Assembly: GCA_964019135.1 (NCBI GenBank)
Contig: OZ025258.1
Span: forward strand, 14,663,771-14,727,770
Reading direction: 5' to 3'
Source: Arenicola marina
Taxonomy: Eukaryota; Annelida; Polychaeta; Arenicolidae
DNA length: 64,000 nt
Shown here: positions 45,896-57,063 of the stretch, one piece after another
Layout: each line of letters begins with the position of its first letter
Numbering within the stretch: the stretch's first letter is position 1
Made by a program: the position numbers and the translations under genes
The notes under the pieces: generated by a model
What the model saw: the letters and a program-made list of their open reading frames with translations, nothing else
The model's database searches: none
Told to the model about the DNA's origin: nothing

Positions 45896-46147
45896 GGCTT
45901 GGTTGATTATTCAGGACGCTTTAACCACTTTTGGTCATATCGCGTCAATGGGAGAAGGAAGGGAGAGTGGAGCCATGCCTCCGGGGGGTAACACCCTACT
46001 CTTTACGAAGAAAGACATGGGATCTTTATCCTGCGACCACACAGACATGGCCACAGCGAGGCTCGAACCACCGATCCACGCGCCGTTAGGCTCTCAGGTG
46101 ACCAGAGCACTCAATGCGAGTGCTCTAGCCCACTGAGCTATCGCGCT
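45896..46147 (-). mobile_element. tRNA-derived SINE, copy 3
   Basis: Same family and orientation as the copy at 43384-43648, with A and B boxes retained (CGCGATAGCTCAGTGGGCTA; GGTTCGAGCCTCGC). The 3' tail is shortened to AATAATCAACC. No clear target duplication. Confidence 0.9.
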
Positions 46148-46672
46148 ATAGGTTGGTGGGTGGCCTAAAGAGCCCCCTCTGCCACCTCCGTTACCAGGTT
46201 ACCCAACCGTGCATGAAGAATGGCGTGGATGGGGCGGGGTGGCCGGAAGGGGTTAAAAGATGAGGGGAGCACCTATACTATGTCAGGATATATATAAATA
46301 ATGCAATGAGAGTAGAGGAAGGACCTGGCGTACTTAGCTCTTCTTGACGGTACACGGCGCCCCTATCTGAACCAACTCATGTTTGCGGTGATGTTACCCG
46401 ATATCCAAATGACCTGTTATCAATAAAACTGACAATTATCGACGGAAAGGTACACGACATGTGGATCAGGGACCATTGCATGACGTTTTTCATCCCACGA
46501 ACCTACTCTCTCCAGTCAACGACATCGACCAATAAAAATACACAGTTCGAAAAGTACATGGGCCGAAGCAAAAGCTTTCCACTTCCGCGCTGCGAAAATG
46601 TAGAGCGTACACGCGGCGCAAAACGTTTCTCCGGGAAACTCTTGTGGGAACAATACGCTACGAATCCCGCCA
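46148..46672. other. Intron 1, unassigned part
   Basis: No element or exon recognised. Confidence 0.5.
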
Positions 46673-46684
46673 TCAATAAATAGG

Positions 46685-46947
46685 TTTGATTTGATTTGGT
46701 TGGTTATTCAGGAGGCTTTAACCACTTTTGGTCATGTCGTGTCAATGGGAGAAGGAAGGGAGAGTGGAGCCATATCTCCGGGGGTAACCCTACTCTTTAC
46801 GAACAAAGACATGGGATCTTTATCCTGCGACCACACAGACATGGCCACATCGGGGCTCGAACCACCGACCCACGCGCCGTTAGGCTCTCAGGTGACCAGA
46901 TCACTCAATGCGAGCGCTCTAGCCCACTGAGCTGTCACGCCGGCCCC
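46685..46947 (-). mobile_element. tRNA-derived SINE, copy 4, with target-site duplication
   Basis: Full-length copy with head, body and tail. It is bounded by a perfect 12-bp direct repeat TCAATAAATAGG at 46673-46684 and 46948-46959, which is not part of the other copies. This is the footprint of target-primed insertion and shows the family has been mobile. Its A box is slightly changed (GTGACAGCTCAGTGGGC). Confidence 0.95.
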
Positions 46948-47051
46948 TCAATAAATAGGCTAGGATTGTCTGCTACCTAGGCTGTTTTTTGTTGTTACAT
47001 TAACTCAATAATTATTTAAATTTTCTAATTCAAAGCGACTAATTTCCATAG

Positions 47052-47147
47052 GCTAATTGTCCTTCTTCGCAAAGAGTAGGGGGTTACCCCCGGGGAGATG
47101 GCTTCACTCTCCCTTCCTTCTCCCATTGACGCGATATGACCAGAATT
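47052..47147 (+). mobile_element. SINE fragment, opposite orientation
   Basis: Part of the SINE body on the plus strand (TTCTTCGCAAAGAGTAGGG to CCCATTGACGCGATATGACC). Both ends are missing. Confidence 0.8.
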
Positions 47148-47435
47148 GTTATCAGGAGAGAGACGATTTCATCCCAGCTCTACCAACTATTACGTTTCGA
47201 AGCCGTGATGTATCTTTGTGTCTTGATCAATTCTCCCCCTTGCTTGTATGTACATATAGGCCTAAAGTCGCTTACTAGGCTTCTGATTTGGAAAAGTAAT
47301 AACAGCCATGCTAAATGGGTCAAACAATAGAAAGCCACACAACGCCCCTTACACGGCTTTTGATTGGCTAAACAGTCTCTTACGATGGCCCGTAAAATGG
47401 CTCGTTGCCAGCTTCTCCGACAATCTGGGTCACCA

Positions 47436-47512
47436 TGGGGCCGCGTAGGTAGCGCGTTGGGCTATTATAATCACGTGTGCTCTGCTGGGCTGGTCCAAGC
47501 GTGATTCGAGTC
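47436..47512 (+). mobile_element. Second tRNA-like SINE head
   Basis: GGGGCCGCGTAGGTAGCGCG followed by TTGGGCT and, about 60 bp on, GATTCGAGTCCCACCC looks like the A and B boxes of a tRNA with a long variable arm. It has no clean acceptor stem and runs into unrelated DNA, so I read it as a SINE head or tRNA relic, different from the main SINE family here. Confidence 0.45.
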
Positions 47513-47611
47513 CCACCCGTGCAAATATTAATGTTGAGGTTGGCGTTAAGATATGTACTCGTCGTTGCAAAGCTATTGCAATAAATATAGCTTATACAAC
47601 AAATATCAATG

Positions 47612-47685
47612 TTTGTGAAAGATCATCATCCAATGTCATTCTTCGTAAAGGGTGGGGGTTTATTCACTCCCGAGACATGGCACTT
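47612..47685 (+). mobile_element. Diverged SINE fragment
   Basis: AATGTCATTCTTCGTAAAGG and ACTCCCGAGACATGGC match the SINE body with several differences. It is fused to the LINE fragment that follows. Confidence 0.55.
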
Positions 47686-47689
47686 CTCT

Positions 47690-48160
47690 AACTTGACCCT
47701 TCCCAACATCGATATAGATCACTGGCGTCAGAATCAAGAAAACAACCTGATCAGTACAGAATCTCTCGTCCATCTTTTTTACCATTGTCTAGTTGTCAAT
47801 CCCATATGGAATGAACTGGGGCGGGTACTGGCTAAAGCGACTGGCTTCACAGCTGACACATTAATAACAGAGAAAACGGTTGGGCATTCGTCTACCCATT
47901 TTTTGTGATTTAGTTAATCATGTCTTGACGATAGTAAAAAAGTTTATTTATAAATGTAATTGGGGTAATTCCAAGCCAAGCTTGAAAGGTGCTGTAAACA
48001 CAATTAGCTATAGTTATAAACTAGAGAAACTTGGAATGTTCCACACTGCCTTTGCAAAGAAATGGGGACCCGCTGCTGTTAATCTCTGTATGGTGAAACG
48101 TTGCATGTATTTTGTACTGTTATGGATACAATAAAAAGGAACGAAAAAAATAAAAAACTC
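47690..48160 (+). mobile_element. LINE 3' fragment, Tx1/L1-like
   Basis: Two overlapping frames encode an ORF2 C-terminus: ESLVHLFYHCLVVNPIWNEL, then after a frameshift FCDLVNHVLTIVKKFIYKCN and YKLEKLGMFHTAFAKKWGPA. It ends in an A-rich tail (AATAAAAAGG, then AAAAAAATAAAAAA). It is heavily 5'-truncated and lies in intron 1. Confidence 0.75.
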
Positions 48161-48184
48161 AGTATGTGATCTCTGCAAGAGCAA

Positions 48185-48490
48185 GGGCGTGTGCATGAAT
48201 TTTAGAAGGCGGAGGGGGAGGCACAAAAGAGGGGGCAAACAACATAAAAATCGTGTATAAGCCTGGGACGTAGGTGACCGTGGTGCACATAATTTGAAAG
48301 GGGGAGGGAGGGGTAAGGTATATCTTAGGGTGTGAAAGGAAAGGGAGGAGCACGTTCCCACTGTGCTCCCCGCCCCTGGCCTGGAAAAGAGGGTGGGGGC
48401 AGGAAAAGAGGGAGCACATATATATCCTAGAATCCGAAAGGGGGGCACGTACCCCCTGCCCCCCCCCCCCCCCACCCCTGGAAACGCCCA
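48185..48490. repeat. G-tract element with GGGCGTGT ends, long copy
   Basis: It starts GGGCGTGTGCATG and ends CCCCTGGAAACGCCCA. The ends mirror those of 24976-25056 and form an imperfect inverted repeat. The interior repeats G-rich phrases (AAAGAGGG, GAAAGGGGG) and contains a long C run near 48460-48472. It could be a small non-autonomous DNA element. Confidence 0.5.
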
Positions 48491-48763
48491 CGAAGAGCTT
48501 AGCTGCCGCTTGATCATGCCTCTTCATGTTCCATAATGCAGTGGCTCCCGTTAGCGAGTCCCATTAAATACAATTCTCGGTAATATGGAAACCACAGAAG
48601 CGATTCAAACACAAAGATGTACACTTAGTGAACACTACTGAAAGTATAAACAATTCATGCCCTCGCCATTTAGGCATACTTGCCCTGTGCAAGGATGTCC
48701 TGTTGACAATTTATATGTCAGCCCCAAGTATAATTACGGTAAAGGGGGGTTCGTGGGGAAAGG

Positions 48764-48930
48764 AGGGGGGGGGGGGGGGGGGGCGCACGGGGTATATGCG
48801 TTCATCGGGAACGGACTTTCCATTCCAAAGTGAACTGGGAAATAAAACTTCATAACCTGGGAATGGGGAATAAGCCAGCCGTCGCAATCAAGTTATTGTG
48901 AACTCGAAATTTTAGGGCAATTAACCTTAA
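48764..48930 (-). repeat. Dispersed repeat family A, copy 3, partial
   Basis: Reverse-oriented match to the last half of the copy at 25915-26219 (CATTCCCAG, TTTCCCAGTTCAC and CGTTCCCGATGAACG on the minus strand). It ends in a poly-C tract on that strand (48764-48783 as G on the plus strand), as copy 2 does. Confidence 0.8.
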
Positions 48931-49269
48931 GGGGAGTTGAGAAACGCCATTGAGGAGAGAGCACCACTGCGCGCAGCCTGGGGGCCTGCGGCTGACCGGT
49001 CGCTGGTCACCCCGATCAGACCGGGAGTCCAGTCGACCAATCGTTCGACGTTCGACCGTTCGACCGGCCTGATCCCGGCCTCATTTGAGCGCGCGCCGAC
49101 AACCTGTCATCTTTTAAATCATTGCGACCTATGAATATTTTAGTCTCGGCAATCTGGGAACACGACTCTCCTTGCCTCCCCATACAACATTTAGTGATGC
49201 TTGCCGTTTCGTTCTGTTTGTCTGACTGTCATTTACATTGGGGGGCGGAGGGGGGGGGGGAGATTCGCG
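48931..49269. other. Intron 1, unassigned part
   Basis: No element recognised. A G run lies at about 49248-49260. Confidence 0.5.
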
Positions 49270-49390
49270 GTGATGAGGGGATCTAATGCAGTGAAGCGTA
49301 GCTTAGGCTTTGTGCCGTGATGGTCCATTTGCAAGCACCGGACTTTGTTGTTGAAATAAATAAAATAGAATAGAATAAAATAGAATACCC
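49270..49390 (+). mobile_element. Retroelement 3' end with (AATAG)n tail
   Basis: Sequence ending GTTGAAATAAATAAAATAG and continuing as AATAG/AATAAAATAG repeats looks like the 3' UTR and microsatellite tail of a LINE or SINE. Too short to assign to a family. Confidence 0.45.
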
Positions 49391-49492
49391 CAGATCGACC
49401 CAAATATGGTATTTTTGCCTCTGATTCACAGTATTGTGCATGACGTCACTGGATAGACAACCATCTTTGTTGACTAAATCCACTGAACAGAA

Positions 49493-49553
49493 GGCCGTTA
49501 GGATCTCAGGTGACCTGAGCGCTCAAGGCGAGCGCTCTAGCCCACAGTGGAGC
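49493..49553 (-). mobile_element. SINE head fragment
   Basis: GCCGTTAGGATCTCAGGTGA and GAGCGCTCTAGCCCAC match the tRNA-derived head of the SINE family. The body is missing, so this is a remnant. Confidence 0.65.
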
Positions 49554-50711
49554 TAATACCAGATGGTCGATATGAGGTGTCAAAACGAGTGTGCTGCAAT
49601 CACTGCGTCGCCTCGGACTGACATACACGGATCTTTATCAACTCAAGAGTTGTATTTTCCCTGACACACTATAAATTTTGTAAAACTTAATACGAGTCTT
49701 TGCTATGATCTATATATTTGAATTACTGTGCATTCTATGCGCCACAATAGTCATATAAATATAATGGGAAACTATATAAATCTGTTCTTAATATTTTTGT
49801 AAATAAATTGATCAATATATGTTCTAAAGTAAAGTTTTTACAGGTTTATCAACATACATTATACAATATATATCATATATGTATAATATTAGGAGGTTAG
49901 ATTTGAGACTATGAAAAAAAACATTGATTTATAATCCTAAACTGATGTTATGAAATATATTACACTATATATATCGGTAATCTATCTAACCATAACTTAT
50001 AATAAATATCTATGCAACATGTGCAAACAGAAATCAAAGGCTGCTACTTCAACTGGACTTTGCTTTAATTGCCATCCACATCTTAAGCAAAGATGGCAAC
50101 GATAATACAGACAAAAGTCGGGCTTGTAATGCCCATCAAAGGAACGAATTGTGAGGCCAATTTATACGCCAGTGTAATGGCGGGAAACAGGCCATAACTT
50201 CTATTAAGCCAAGGAGTTTTGCCAAAGATAAATGTCCTTCATACATCTCTGACATAGCTCCGCTGTAAAGGTAATTTTTGTCTCTATTTGTGCTCTCTCT
50301 CAGGGCTAACATTTTACGAGGGGCGCCGTGGTGGTCGTGAGGGTTAATTGAGCCTTAAAATACCATGGTGGTTAACTGAAGTAAGCTAGCTGCGCACCTG
50401 AAGACCAGTTGTCCGCGAAATGGTACCGCAATCGATATTGAGCGGTCGGTAGGAAGGTCACAAAGTCTCATCAGAGTATAATCATGGCCCAGGCCAGCAC
50501 GAACGTGATTAGGACCTTCATGAACAAATCGCGTGTAGCGTGTTATCAGGGTGTCATAATGTCGACACACCTCCAAGAATACAGCGTCGGCACACTTAAA
50601 GAAGACCCGCTTAAAGGACGCTCGTTGAAGATCCATTTCTAGGACCGACCTTGGAAGCATACACTCATGACACACGTTCATATGCAGAGGTTAGCCTTAG
50701 GGTTTCAATTT
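49554..50711. other. Intron 1, unassigned part
   Basis: AT-rich, with no exon recognised. A minus-strand frame of 108 codons (50355-50681) has no domain I know. Confidence 0.5.
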
Positions 50712-50723
50712 AAGACCTGTTGA

Positions 50724-51786
50724 GTGGACCTGTTGAGTGGATATGCTCTCGCGATTAAGGTATAAGTTGGGTCGTAGGTCCATGGATATTATGTACAAAA
50801 GCTTCATTAGACCGCCAATGGAGTATGCTTGTGTGGTATGGGACGGCTGTTCGCAGTCAGACTCGGATCGATTAGAATCGGTGCAGCTGAGGGCGGGTAG
50901 GTTGGTTTGTGGAGCTATTAAATATACAAGCCATCTCCATATTTACAATGAACTGGGATGGGAGACACTGGCCAGGCGAAGGGAGAGGTTTAAACTATTG
51001 CTTTTTCACAAACTATTGTATACTAGAGTTCCAGGATATATGTTTAATTTAATTCCGCCAACGGTCGATTCTAGAACTTCCTATGCTCTACGAAACTCTA
51101 ATACAAACAGTGTCACACCTATCAGGGCAAGATTAACTACGTTTTACAATTCTTTTGTTCCCAGTACAATTAGAAGGTGGAACGAACTGCCCGTTCATAT
51201 TCGAACAACTACCGATTTCAATGAGTTTAAAAGACAACTCTGTAAGAAAACAGACGTCCACAGTTTAAGGAAGCTTTATTATCTAGGAAGTCGGAATGTC
51301 ATTCACGCGCGTCTAAGGATGAATTGCAGTACTTTAAATGCTCATCTATTTCATATGCATATTGTCGACAGCCCGCGGTGCAACTGCGGTGCTGCTAGCG
51401 AAGATAGCGTTCATTTTTTCTATTCTTGCCCAACATACACAAATGAGCGCGAAATACTGATGGGAAAAATAGTTACTCATACCCCGATGTCACTAGGCAC
51501 ACTTCTTTTTGGTAATCCATCCTTGTCTTACGACACAAATGTAGAAATCCTCACAGCTGTACATAAATATATCGAAACTAGTAAACGCTTTAAATAGACA
51601 TCAAGTGTACCTATTGCTGCGTGGTTAAATTATCGAACTATTGGCCAAAATAGTCTTAATTCTTTGAATCTGTATTTACTGGTGTGTGTGTGTGTTATAT
51701 TATATATTATTATTATGTGCAAGAGGAATTAATATAGGCCTTGCCTGTTTTCCGATTGTGAAATAAAAATATGTTTAAACCAAACC
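50724..51786 (+). mobile_element. 5'-truncated LINE with 12-bp target duplication
   Basis: The insertion lies between perfect 12-bp copies of AAGACCTGTTGA at 50712-50723 and 51787-51798. The left junction also shows the 13-bp phrase ACCTGTTGAGTGG twice in tandem (50715-50740), as seen when reverse transcription slips at the 5' end. It ends with AATAAAAATATG and an A-rich tail. Only the 3' part of ORF2 and the 3' UTR are present. Confidence 0.93.
50737..51597 (+). pseudogene. LINE ORF2 C-terminal region, one open frame
   Basis: 286 codons cover the thumb and C-terminus of a CR1/Jockey-like ORF2: FIRPPMEYACVVWDGCSQSD, then RRWNELPVHIRT, ending in a zinc-binding motif CNCGAASEDSVHFFYSCPTY. No frame break is visible, so the insertion is probably young. 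The catalytic palm is absent, so it has no activity. Confidence 0.9.
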
Positions 51787-51949
51787 AAGACCTGTTGATC
51801 TGCAACTCGCTTAGACCGCTTATCAACTGAGCAGAATTGTATGAAACTGCAGCAAGAGGCAGTACATTTCTAAAAGCAACCTAATGTCAGAAAAGAACAT
51901 TACAAGCCACGAGGGCTACACCTCAATAGGCCTGCACCATTTTGTGATA

Positions 51950-52125
51950 TAATACCAACAAATATGTCACGTTTACATAGTACACCAACAGAATGTAACT
52001 TTTATGTAGTACACCAACAAATATGTGACTTTTAAGTAGTAGTACACCAACAAATATGTGACTTTTAAGTAGTAGTATACCAACAAGTACGTGACTTTCA
52101 TGCAGTACACCAATAAAATATGTGA
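51950..52125. repeat. Degenerate tandem repeat near exon 2, 5-6 copies
   Basis: Units of about 30-37 bp contain CACCAACAAATATGTGAC followed by TTTTAAGTAGTA, with variants. The array ends about 40 bp before the acceptor of exon 2. Confidence 0.8.
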
Positions 52126-52162
52126 TCTGTTTTTATGATGTCAGATTAACCTTGCTTTTCAG

Positions 52163-52374
52163 TGTGTTCGACGCCTCTATCGACCAGTATGACGTGTACA
52201 AAGTAGAGACTATTGGCGACGCCTACATGGTGGTCAGTGGCTTGCCGGACAAGACAGACCGACACGCCGTCGAGGTGGCTCACATGGCCCTGGCACTGCT
52301 CACCGACATATCGGACATGCGTATTCCGCATCTCCCGGCGCAGCAGTTCCGCCTCAGGATCGGAATTCATACAG
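52163..52374 (+). CDS. NIT-domain receptor guanylate cyclase, exon 2
   Basis: This exon follows TTGCTTTTCAG and ends at ACAG|GTGTGT. It completes codon 481 and encodes residues 482-551 plus one base. It carries the core of the cyclase active site, [19 protein letters not shown]: Glu496 is the usual guanine-recognition residue, and Asp500 pairs with Asp456 of exon 1 to bind metal. It ends in RLRIGIHT, a known conserved boundary in class III cyclases. Splice phase 2 on entry and phase 1 on exit match the neighbouring exons. Confidence 0.95.
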
Positions 52375-52464
52375 GTGTGTATAAAAGTACAACGATAATA
52401 ACCCCTCTCCCCCCCCACCCCCCCTTCCATCCCCGCCCTCTCTCTCTCTCTCTCCCTCTCTCTC

Positions 52465-52519
<55 letters not shown>

Positions 52520-52929
52520 TTTTTAGCACAAAGGCCCCCTTCGCCTCTGGTCATTTATCCACATCCGGCCTCGATCGATTTTTCACATCGTCACCCCTGG
52601 GCCACCCTCCCCCCCCCCCCACTCCCTCCTCCCATGTCACTTCCGCCGCTGTGACCTCGTCCTGCCACCGGTCTCCCTTTTCCGACCTGGTATGATTAGC
52701 CGATACCACTTTGATAAGTGGTTGCCGTGGTATCCACATCTGATCTACACGTGTTGCTTCCATGATGTCGGAGCACGTGTCACTCCCGTGTGCCTCCCCA
52801 CCTTCCCATCCTCACTTCGAGGCCGGGATAAGGACTGATTGGCCCGCCTTGTCACGTGGGCGACTAAATTTGGCGCATTCTTCCAACTCTGCGTACCCCT
52901 GGTGGCGATAGGCCGAACCATGTGTCGAT
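52375..52929. other. Start of intron 2 with (CT)n tract
   Basis: Intron 2 spans 52375-57931 (about 5.6 kb). Near its start are a C-rich stretch and a (CT)n microsatellite at 52439-52516, then a poly-C run at about 52609-52620. No exon recognised. Confidence 0.75.
52439..52516. repeat. (CT)n microsatellite
   Basis: Almost pure CT dinucleotides over 78 bp, with a few CCCT interruptions. Confidence 0.95.
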
Positions 52930-52957
52930 AGTGGGTCGCAGTTGGACATGTTGACCG

Positions 52958-53758
52958 ATGAAAGAACCCTATTTCCTGTACCCTATTCCCTATTACCTAG
53001 TTAAGAATAACTGTGTGCCCTATATGAATAGCCATCTTCGCAAAGCCATAAATGTAAAAAATATGCTGAGACGGAAGTACGAGCAATTGAGTAGCCAAGA
53101 GAATTGGGAAAAATACAGAAAGCAAAGGAATCTCATAGGACGTCTTCGGAAAGTAAGCATGCAAAAGTACATAAAGGGGAAATGTAGCGAAGCTACGACT
53201 AACGGGAAGGAATTCTGGAAAGTTGTAAAACCACTGATATCAAGAAAAAACGCAAGCAGCGGAAACGTGTTACTGAAAGAGCGAGACGAAATAATATCAG
53301 ATCCATCAAAGGTAAGTGACATATTTAATCAATATTTCATAGACGTTGCCAAAGACATAGGCCAACAAGATGACATACCAGATGATCAACCAATAGACGA
53401 AACCCTTCTTTATCACAAAGACCATAAATCCGTTATGGCTATAAAGGAAGGTAACCAAGGTATAACGGAAACTTTTAACTTTCGGGCAGTAAGTAGCCAC
53501 GAAATATACAATGCACTTAAAGGCATTGACGTGTCGAAGGCTAGTGGCTACGACACGATACCTCCGAAGCTTATCAAGCTGGGAGCTGCCATCCTGTGTG
53601 AGCCATTAAGGTATGTGTTAAATATGACGATTAATTGTAATACGTTTCCAAAAGAACTAAAATACGCTGAAGTCACACCAATTTTCAAGAAGAAGGACAA
53701 CTTAAATAAGGAAAACTACAGGCCAGTAAGTGTTCTCCCCTGTATCTCCAAGATATAA
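52958..53758 (+). pseudogene. LINE ORF2, linker and fingers
   Basis: This frame covers the linker between endonuclease and polymerase (LRRKYEQLSSQENWEKYRKQ; NGKEFWKVVKPL; DIFNQYFIDVAKDIG) and the first reverse transcriptase motifs (DVSKASGYDTIPPKLIKLG; VTPIFKKKDNLNKENYRPVS). It ends just after VLPCISKI, where one frameshift moves the reading to the next block. Confidence 0.88.
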
Positions 53759-55046
53759 GGAAAAAATATTGTGTGACCAGCTTATGTCCTTTATGGAACC
53801 CAGGTTATCACCCAGACTATCTGGGTTTAGAAAGGGACACAGTTGTCAAAGCCTACTGATGCGCTTAGTTGAAGACTCCAAAAATGCATTAGATAATAAT
53901 CAAGTTATGGGAGCTATACTAATGGATCTCTCAAAAGCATTCGATTGTCTTCCACATAGATTATTGATTACCAAGATGAACGCTTATGGCATAAGTAAAC
54001 AATCATGTACGCTAGTTGCAAGCTATCATACGAACCGCGAACAGAGGGTAAAACTAGGACATAATCGGAGCGAGTGGCTTACCCTCAAGAAAGGAGCACC
54101 ACAGGGATCTGTTTTTGGTCCACATCTGTATAATGTATTTACGAATGACCTGCTTGTATCCACCGCACGGGGAACCGATAAGTATAATTATGCTGATGAT
54201 AATACTGTGGCGGCTCAAGGTAAGGAGTTTAACAAGGTTAAAGTAACTCTAGAGAAGGCGTTATCGGAGATAACAACGTGGTTCGTCGACAATTACATGA
54301 AAGCGAACCCAAGTAAGTACCAGGCAATCGTGTTTGAAAAGAGAAACGAATTAAGTCAGCACAGATCGTTTTCGATTTCTGGAACAGAACTGGCAGCACA
54401 ACAGGAAGTAACATTACTAGGTATTCAACTGGACGCTAGGTTAACTTTCGGCAGCCATATATCAAGTTTATGCAAGACGGCTGGAAAAAGTCTCAATGTT
54501 TTAGCTAGAGTTTCTAAATTAATGGATGTTGATAGCAAACTTACGTTATTTCATGCTTTTATTCTTTCACATTTTAATTATTGTCCCGTTGTATGGCATT
54601 TTTGTGATATGAAAAATATGCGTAAGATTGAAAAGATACAGGAGCGGGCATTGAGGTATGTGTTTAATGACTTTAGATCAGAATACGCAGAGTTGAGGAA
54701 GAGAGCGGGTAGACCATTGCTATATGTTGAACGATTGCGCTGCATATCATTAGAAGTTTACAAGAGTATCAACAAGATTGGGCCTAGTTATCTTCAGGAC
54801 ATGCATAACGTGAAGGAAAACAATTACATTTTAAAAAATGGGCCAAATTTATGTATGCCACGCGTTAAGACAACAGCTTATGGCCATAATTCATTGAAGT
54901 ATCAAGGTAGCAAGCTATGGAACATGCTCAACAAGGAAACGAAGTTAGCCAAATCTGCCAAGCAATTTAAAACAACGCTGTCAACCTCGGATGTGTTCTT
55001 GTGTCACTGTAATTCGTGCACATTATGTAACATAGCTAATGGGTAA
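53730..55046 (+). pseudogene. LINE ORF2, reverse transcriptase palm to C-terminus
   Basis: Landmarks: LSGFRKGHSCQSLLMRLVED, AILMDLSKAFDCLPH (motif A), KGAPQGSVFGPHLYNVFTND (motif B), YNYADDNTVAA (motif C, YADD), MKANPSKYQAIVF, then HFNYCPVVWHFCD and a Cys-rich end CHCNSCTLC. The catalytic residues are kept and the frame is open to the natural stop. Apart from the single frameshift and missing 5' end the copy is well preserved. Confidence 0.9.
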
Positions 55047-55290
55047 GGTTTTATGAGATGCAAAGGTTGTTATATTTTCATTGTCATATGTATATATATC
55101 TCATCCGCTCATGTCATTTTATCATTGTCGGTCAATAGCACGTGTGCTAATGTTTATTGTTGACTTTTACATACCGACGTTAAATAAAACTTTATCTTAT
55201 CTTATCTTACCGTCAAGGACTTCTCTGTCGACCGCACTAACATCCGGCTACCCGCAAATAGGTTCTGTCCTTGTTCGTCGTACTACATTG

Positions 55291-55601
55291 GGAGGGGGGG
55301 GGGGGGGGCGGCCGGGGGTGGGGGGAATACCCCTTTTGAATCGCGAATTCCCGAAAATGAGCGCGAACAATATCGAATCTCCAAGATTACGACATTTTAA
55401 AGCTGGGCGAGAAAAAAAAATTGCGATTATCGATGAATTCGCAGACTGCTATAAAGGATCGCGGTAAATAGGGAAAGGATCTTAGCGCTGAACCCGGAAC
55501 TGTACGGATAGCGATCCCCAAAATTGCCAACAGCTAATCGCGAATCTCTAAGAATTCATGGATGCCAATCGCGCAAAACATATCCCCATCCTCCCTCCTT
55601 C
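55291..55601 (-). repeat. Dispersed repeat family B, copy 2
   Basis: Reverse-oriented match to 11837-12130 over nearly its whole length (GCGATTGGCATCCATG, AGAGATTCGCGATTAGCTG, CTATTTACCGCGATCC on the minus strand). Its plus-strand left end is a G tract (55292-55308) followed by GGGGGGAATACCCCTTTT. It lies in intron 2. Confidence 0.88.
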
Positions 55602-55750
55602 TACATTATGATATAAGCGGCCGTGTGCATCAACGCATAGCTTTAATGATGTTTGATACGGTTCCCTTTTTTTTTCCTTAATTTGTTTTCTCATTTTCAC
55701 ACTATTAGAAGAGCATTATATAAGTGAGCTGGCTGAAAAAAATATATATA

Positions 55751-56862
55751 GGTCACCAAGCTCGTTAAAGGGCTAGAAGGTTGTCACCATGCTCGTTAGA
55801 GGGCTAGACAATTGTCACCATGCTCGTTAAAGGCAGGACAATTGTCACCATGCTCGTTAAAGGGCTAGAATGTTGTCACCATGCTCGTTAAAGGGCTAGA
55901 AGATTGTCACCATGCTCGTTAAAGGGTTAGACAATTGTCCCCATGCTCGTTAAAGGGCGAGAAGATTGTCACCATGCTCGTTAAAGGGCTAGACGATTGT
56001 CACCATGCTCGTTAAAGGCCTAGACAATTGTCACCATGCTCGTTAAAGGGCTAGACGATTGTCACCATGCTCGTTAAAGGCCTAGACAATTGTCACCATG
56101 CTCGTTAAAGGACGAGAAGATTGTCACCATGCTCGTTAAAGGGCTAGACGATTGTCACCATGCTCGTTAAAGGCCTAGAAGATTGTCACCATGCTCGTTA
56201 AAGGGCTAGAGGATTGTCACCATGCTCGTTAAAGGCCTAGACAATTGTCACCATGCTCGTTAAAGGGCTAGATGATTGTCACCATGCTCGTTAAAGGGCT
56301 AGATGGTTGTCACCATGCTCGTTAAAGGCCTAGACAATTATCACCATGCTCGTTAAAGGGCGAGAAGATTGTCACCATGCTCGTTAAAGGCCTAGAAGAT
56401 TGTCACCATGCTCGTTAAAGGGCTAGACGATTGTCACCATGCTCGTTAAAGGCCTAGACAATTGTCACCATGCTCGTTAAAGGGCTAGATGATTGTCACC
56501 ATGCTCGTTAAAGGGCTAGATGGTTGTCACCATGCTCGTTAAAGGCCTAGACAATTGTCACCATGCTCGTTAAAGGGCGAGAAGATTGTCACCATGCTCG
56601 TTAAAGGCCTAGACGATTGTCACCATGCTCGTTAAAGGCCTAGACAATTGTCACCATGCTCGTTAAAGGGCGAGAAGATTGTCACCATGCTCGTTAAAGG
56701 GCTAGATGATTGTCACAATGCTCGTTAAAGGGCTAGACGATTGTCACCATGCTCATTAAAGGCCTAGACAATTGTCACCATGCTCGTTAAAGGGCTAGAT
56801 GATTGTCACCATGCTCACTAAAGGGCTAGAAGATTGTCACCATGCTTGTTAAATGGCTAGAA
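55751..56862. repeat. 31-bp minisatellite, about 36 copies
   Basis: Units of 31 bp contain TTGTCACCATGCTCGTTAAA followed by GGGCTAGA or GGCCTAGA and two to three variable bases (AGA, CGA, CAA, TGA). Variants are not random: the order CGA, CAA, AGA recurs in blocks, suggesting duplication of several units at once. It lies in intron 2. Confidence 0.95.
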
Positions 56863-57063
56863 AAGTATCAGTTTCGCCATATATCATACATCGATGATGA
56901 GTACCACCATAATGAGCTGGAGAAATTATGGCAGAACGGCACTTTCCGCGCATAAGTTATATTATTATTAATGCTGCCCAAGGTAATGACCCTCGAAAGA
57001 CCAAATATTTTTTTTTTATATTTACATATAACATAATATATTTACATATATTTGACAGCGGCA
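56863..57063. other. Intron 2, unassigned spacer
   Basis: AT-rich spacer with a run of T near 57008-57017. Nothing recognised. Confidence 0.6.

Larger units (their letters stand above)
52930..55217 (+). mobile_element. LINE with (CTTAT)n tail, nearly complete coding region
   Basis: A CR1/Rex/Jockey-like non-LTR element carries the post-endonuclease linker, reverse transcriptase and C-terminus, then a 3' UTR ending TTAAATAAAACTTTAT with CTTAT repeats to about 55217. The endonuclease is absent, so it is 5'-truncated. One frame break lies near 53745. It lies in intron 2 in the same orientation as the host gene. No clear target duplication found. Confidence 0.9.

Noticed and set aside
47436-47512. 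Functional tRNA gene
   Set aside because: A- and B-box-like sequences are present, but no acceptor stem pairs and the anticodon region does not fold, so it fits a SINE head or relic.
52122-52526. 134-codon open frame over exon 2 running into the (CT)n tract
   Set aside because: Homology ends exactly at ACAG|GTGTGT, and the rest is Leu/Ser repeats from the microsatellite, so it is intron read-through.
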